A stretch of 64,000 bases of DNA from CALINB01 sp938045325 (GTDB lineage: Bacteria; Pseudomonadota; Alphaproteobacteria; Rhodospirillales; CALINB01): the NCBI GenBank assembly GCA_038114465.1, contig JAYNQW010000002.1, positions 358,207 through 422,206 on the forward strand, given 5' to 3'. Of the stretch, positions 62,544 through 64,000 are shown in pieces (the first letter of the stretch is position 1; each line of letters begins with the position of its first letter). Position numbers and translations under genes: made by a program. The notes beneath the pieces were generated by a model. It searched no databases, was not told the origin of the DNA, and saw nothing but the letters and a program-made list of their open reading frames with translations.

Positions 62544-63636
62544 CAAATCGCTCGGCTCGGAATGGTTTATAGGATTCGTCTAACGTCCCTTGGGTGATAG
62601 CTTCTGCCAGCGGAAACGCATGCGCCCCCGCCAACGTCACGCCGCTATGAACGCACGTTATAAATGCACCGGGGCAAGTTTCGGAGTGTTGGTAAACCGG
62701 ACAGCCATCCGGCGTCATCACACGAAGGGCACCCCAACACCGAACGACATTGACGTTGCGTAACATCGGAAAGATTGTCACGGCCCGCTTTGCCAAGGCA
62801 TGCATCACCGATGGCGTAGTTGAATCATCGAAACCGACGTCTTCTTTTGATTCACCGATAATCACGCCGCCTTCGTCAGTTTGGCGCAAAAAGTGGGTCG
62901 GCCGATCAAGAAATGTTTTGACCTTGGACGTGACGATAATCTGTCCTTTGAGCGGCGACACCGGTGCATTCAGCCCGACTTTCGGGGCCAGTTCCCGGGT
63001 CCCTAACCCGGCAGCGAGAATAACTTTACCGCAGTTATATGTGCTGTTTTCGGTCTGCACCGAAAATCCCGGATTGTGAAATTGAACATCTTTAACCGAT
63101 TGCAATGGTAGATATGTACCGCCGATCTGCTGAAACCCGACTTGTAAGGCCCGAAACAACCTAAGCGAATTGCAAGCGCCATCATGCGGACAAAACGCGG
63201 CACCGATAACAGCATCGCTCATTTGCGGAAACATGCCGCGCAATGTTTTTTGATCGAGAATTTCATATTGGAAATTGGACCCGGCTGCATTTGAAACGCG
63301 TTTCAGCATTTCATCACGTTCGTTTTGTTCTTTTTCGCTGAGGAAAAAATGAATACCGCCCGGCTGGTGCAAATCCACATCGATTCCGCTGTCTTCTTCA
63401 AGGGAGGCGGCAAGTTCGGGCCAAACATCAGCAGATGTTCGAGTCCAAGCAGCGTATGCTGGCATTGAACTTCCTTTGCCCTGCACCCAAACCAAACCGA
63501 AGTTGCCGCGCGATGCCCGAAAGGCATTATCGCCTTCATCGAGGATTAGGACCGATTGGTCCTTTTTTGCGAGGCCATAGGCAATGGCCGAACCGACCAA
63601 TCCCCCGCCGACAACGATTGCATCGAATGACTTCAT
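62524..63636 (-). CDS. dehydrogenase subunit B: DAO-type flavoprotein (OoxB/HcnC-like)
   Basis: The 370-residue protein belongs to the D-amino-acid oxidase/glycine oxidase fold with FAD motif FDAIVVGGGLVGSAIAYGLAKK at residues 4-25 and the C-terminal VHSGVTLAGAHAFPLAEAI segment. It is the likely substrate-binding subunit. Together with the ferredoxin-like and OoxA-like genes it makes a heterotrimer like opine or hydroxyproline dehydrogenases. It is the first gene of a five-gene operon ending with the RNase Z-like gene. Confidence 0.9.
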   Translation of the reverse strand: MKSFDAIVVGGGLVGSAIAYGLAKKDQSVLILDEGDNAFRASRGNFGLVWVQGKGSSMPAYAAWTRTSADVWPELAASLEEDSGIDVDLHQPGGIHFFLSEKEQNERDEMLKRVSNAAGSNFQYEILDQKTLRGMFPQMSDAVIGAAFCPHDGACNSLRLFRALQVGFQQIGGTYLPLQSVKDVQFHNPGFSVQTENSTYNCGKVILAAGLGTRELAPKVGLNAPVSPLKGQIIVTSKVKTFLDRPTHFLRQTDEGGVIIGESKEDVGFDDSTTPSVMHALAKRAVTIFPMLRNVNVVRCWGALRVMTPDGCPVYQHSETCPGAFITCVHSGVTLAGAHAFPLAEAITQGTLDESYKPFRAERFDVSKAA

Positions 63637-63944
63637 TCAGAGAGTCTTATCAGAAATAACCAGCCAAAAAAGCGCGTTCTTTTACGCCAATTCGCCGCTT
63701 TTATTCTCGCACGCTGGTTATCCGGGTAAACCACAATAGTCTTCTGAAGCGAGATATGGGAGATAAGGCCTCAACAAGAACATCAAATATGTCAGATACT
63801 TGTCAGGAATAACCGATACTTAAGTATAGTAATGGGCAACATGCAATTTTGCTGTTGCTTCCATCCTTTCAGACAAGTTCAGCCAGGGAAGATCTAAGGT
63901 CATTACGGATAACGGTCATTAATTAATAAAGGCAGGACTTCTAC
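63637..63944. other. 308-base divergent regulatory spacer
   Basis: No gene is seen. The spacer divides the dehydrogenase operon from a rightward gene. It holds a perfect 12-base palindrome ATACTTAAGTAT at 63816-63827, a likely protein-binding site or part of a promoter, and an AT-rich stretch. A purine-rich stretch with AGGA follows about ten bases before the ATG at 63945. Confidence 0.5.
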
Positions 63945-64000
63945 ATGTCTAGCCCCCTGGTTATGTACCAGTTTGTTGTAGAGTTTCTGGAACCGGTGGT
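63945..64000 (+). CDS. partial gene at the right edge
   Basis: Only the first 18 codons and two bases of a gene starting at ATG 63945 are visible (MSSPLVMYQFVVEFLEP). They are hydrophobic in part but too few to assign. AGGA lies about ten bases upstream. Confidence 0.4.
   Translation, partial: MSSPLVMYQFVVEFLEPV

Overview
The window is a chromosomal stretch from an alphaproteobacterium. The gene content, a popZ (DUF2497) gene beside valS, a trmFO-type tRNA methyltransferase, a GTTC-N7-GTTC LexA box in front of umuDC, and the block argS-SPOR-nagZ-M50 protease-scpA-scpB-tatABC-serS-pcm-nlpD all point there. I cannot name the genus from sequence alone. Coding density is high, most genes are moderately GC-rich, and many neighbours overlap by ATGA or sit within a few bases of each other.

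Layout. 1-4.4 kb: a CoA-transferase pair, one AT-rich orphan gene, trmFO and an aldo/keto reductase. 4.4-12.8 kb: a 1070-residue ankyrin/proline-lysine-rich exported protein, then yajC-secD-secF together with relatives of two mitochondrial complex I assembly factors (Mth938/NDUFAF3-like and squalene-synthase-like/NDUFAF6-like). 13-26.6 kb: the housekeeping block for envelope, Tat export, chromosome condensation and tRNA charging. 26.7-34.9 kb: Fe-S carrier, xthA, cytochrome c', an enolase-superfamily enzyme, cytochrome b561, ilvD and a TauD-like dioxygenase cut short by an in-frame stop. 35-36.8 kb: an SOS-controlled umuDC operon. 36.8-40.2 kb: a persulfide-response module (BigR/SqrR-like ArsR repressor, rhodanese, MBL-fold persulfide dioxygenase, multicopper oxidase). 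40.2-47.6 kb: accessory genes ending in a membrane-protein (DUF1538) plus paired PII-like operon behind a perfect FNR/FixK-type box. 47.6-54.6 kb: a dehydrogenase, valS, popZ, a TolC-family protein and a second isoaspartyl methyltransferase. 54.9-58.1 kb: tRNA-Cys and tRNA-Asn followed by an AT-rich accessory segment with a decayed tRNA-Asn copy, orphan exported proteins and a broken diheme cytochrome. 58.1-63.6 kb: an operon for a three-subunit flavin/Fe-S dehydrogenase, a gamma-glutamyltransferase and an RNase Z-like hydrolase.

The least described unit is the DUF1538 + two PII-like gene set with its FNR-type promoter. In this copy the membrane gene carries two single-base frameshifts. Several other genes show single-base lesions (TauD stop codon, cytochrome frameshifts, a missing start codon before the Mth938 gene). 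Either real gene decay or leftover consensus errors could explain them, and only reads or a re-sequenced clone would decide.
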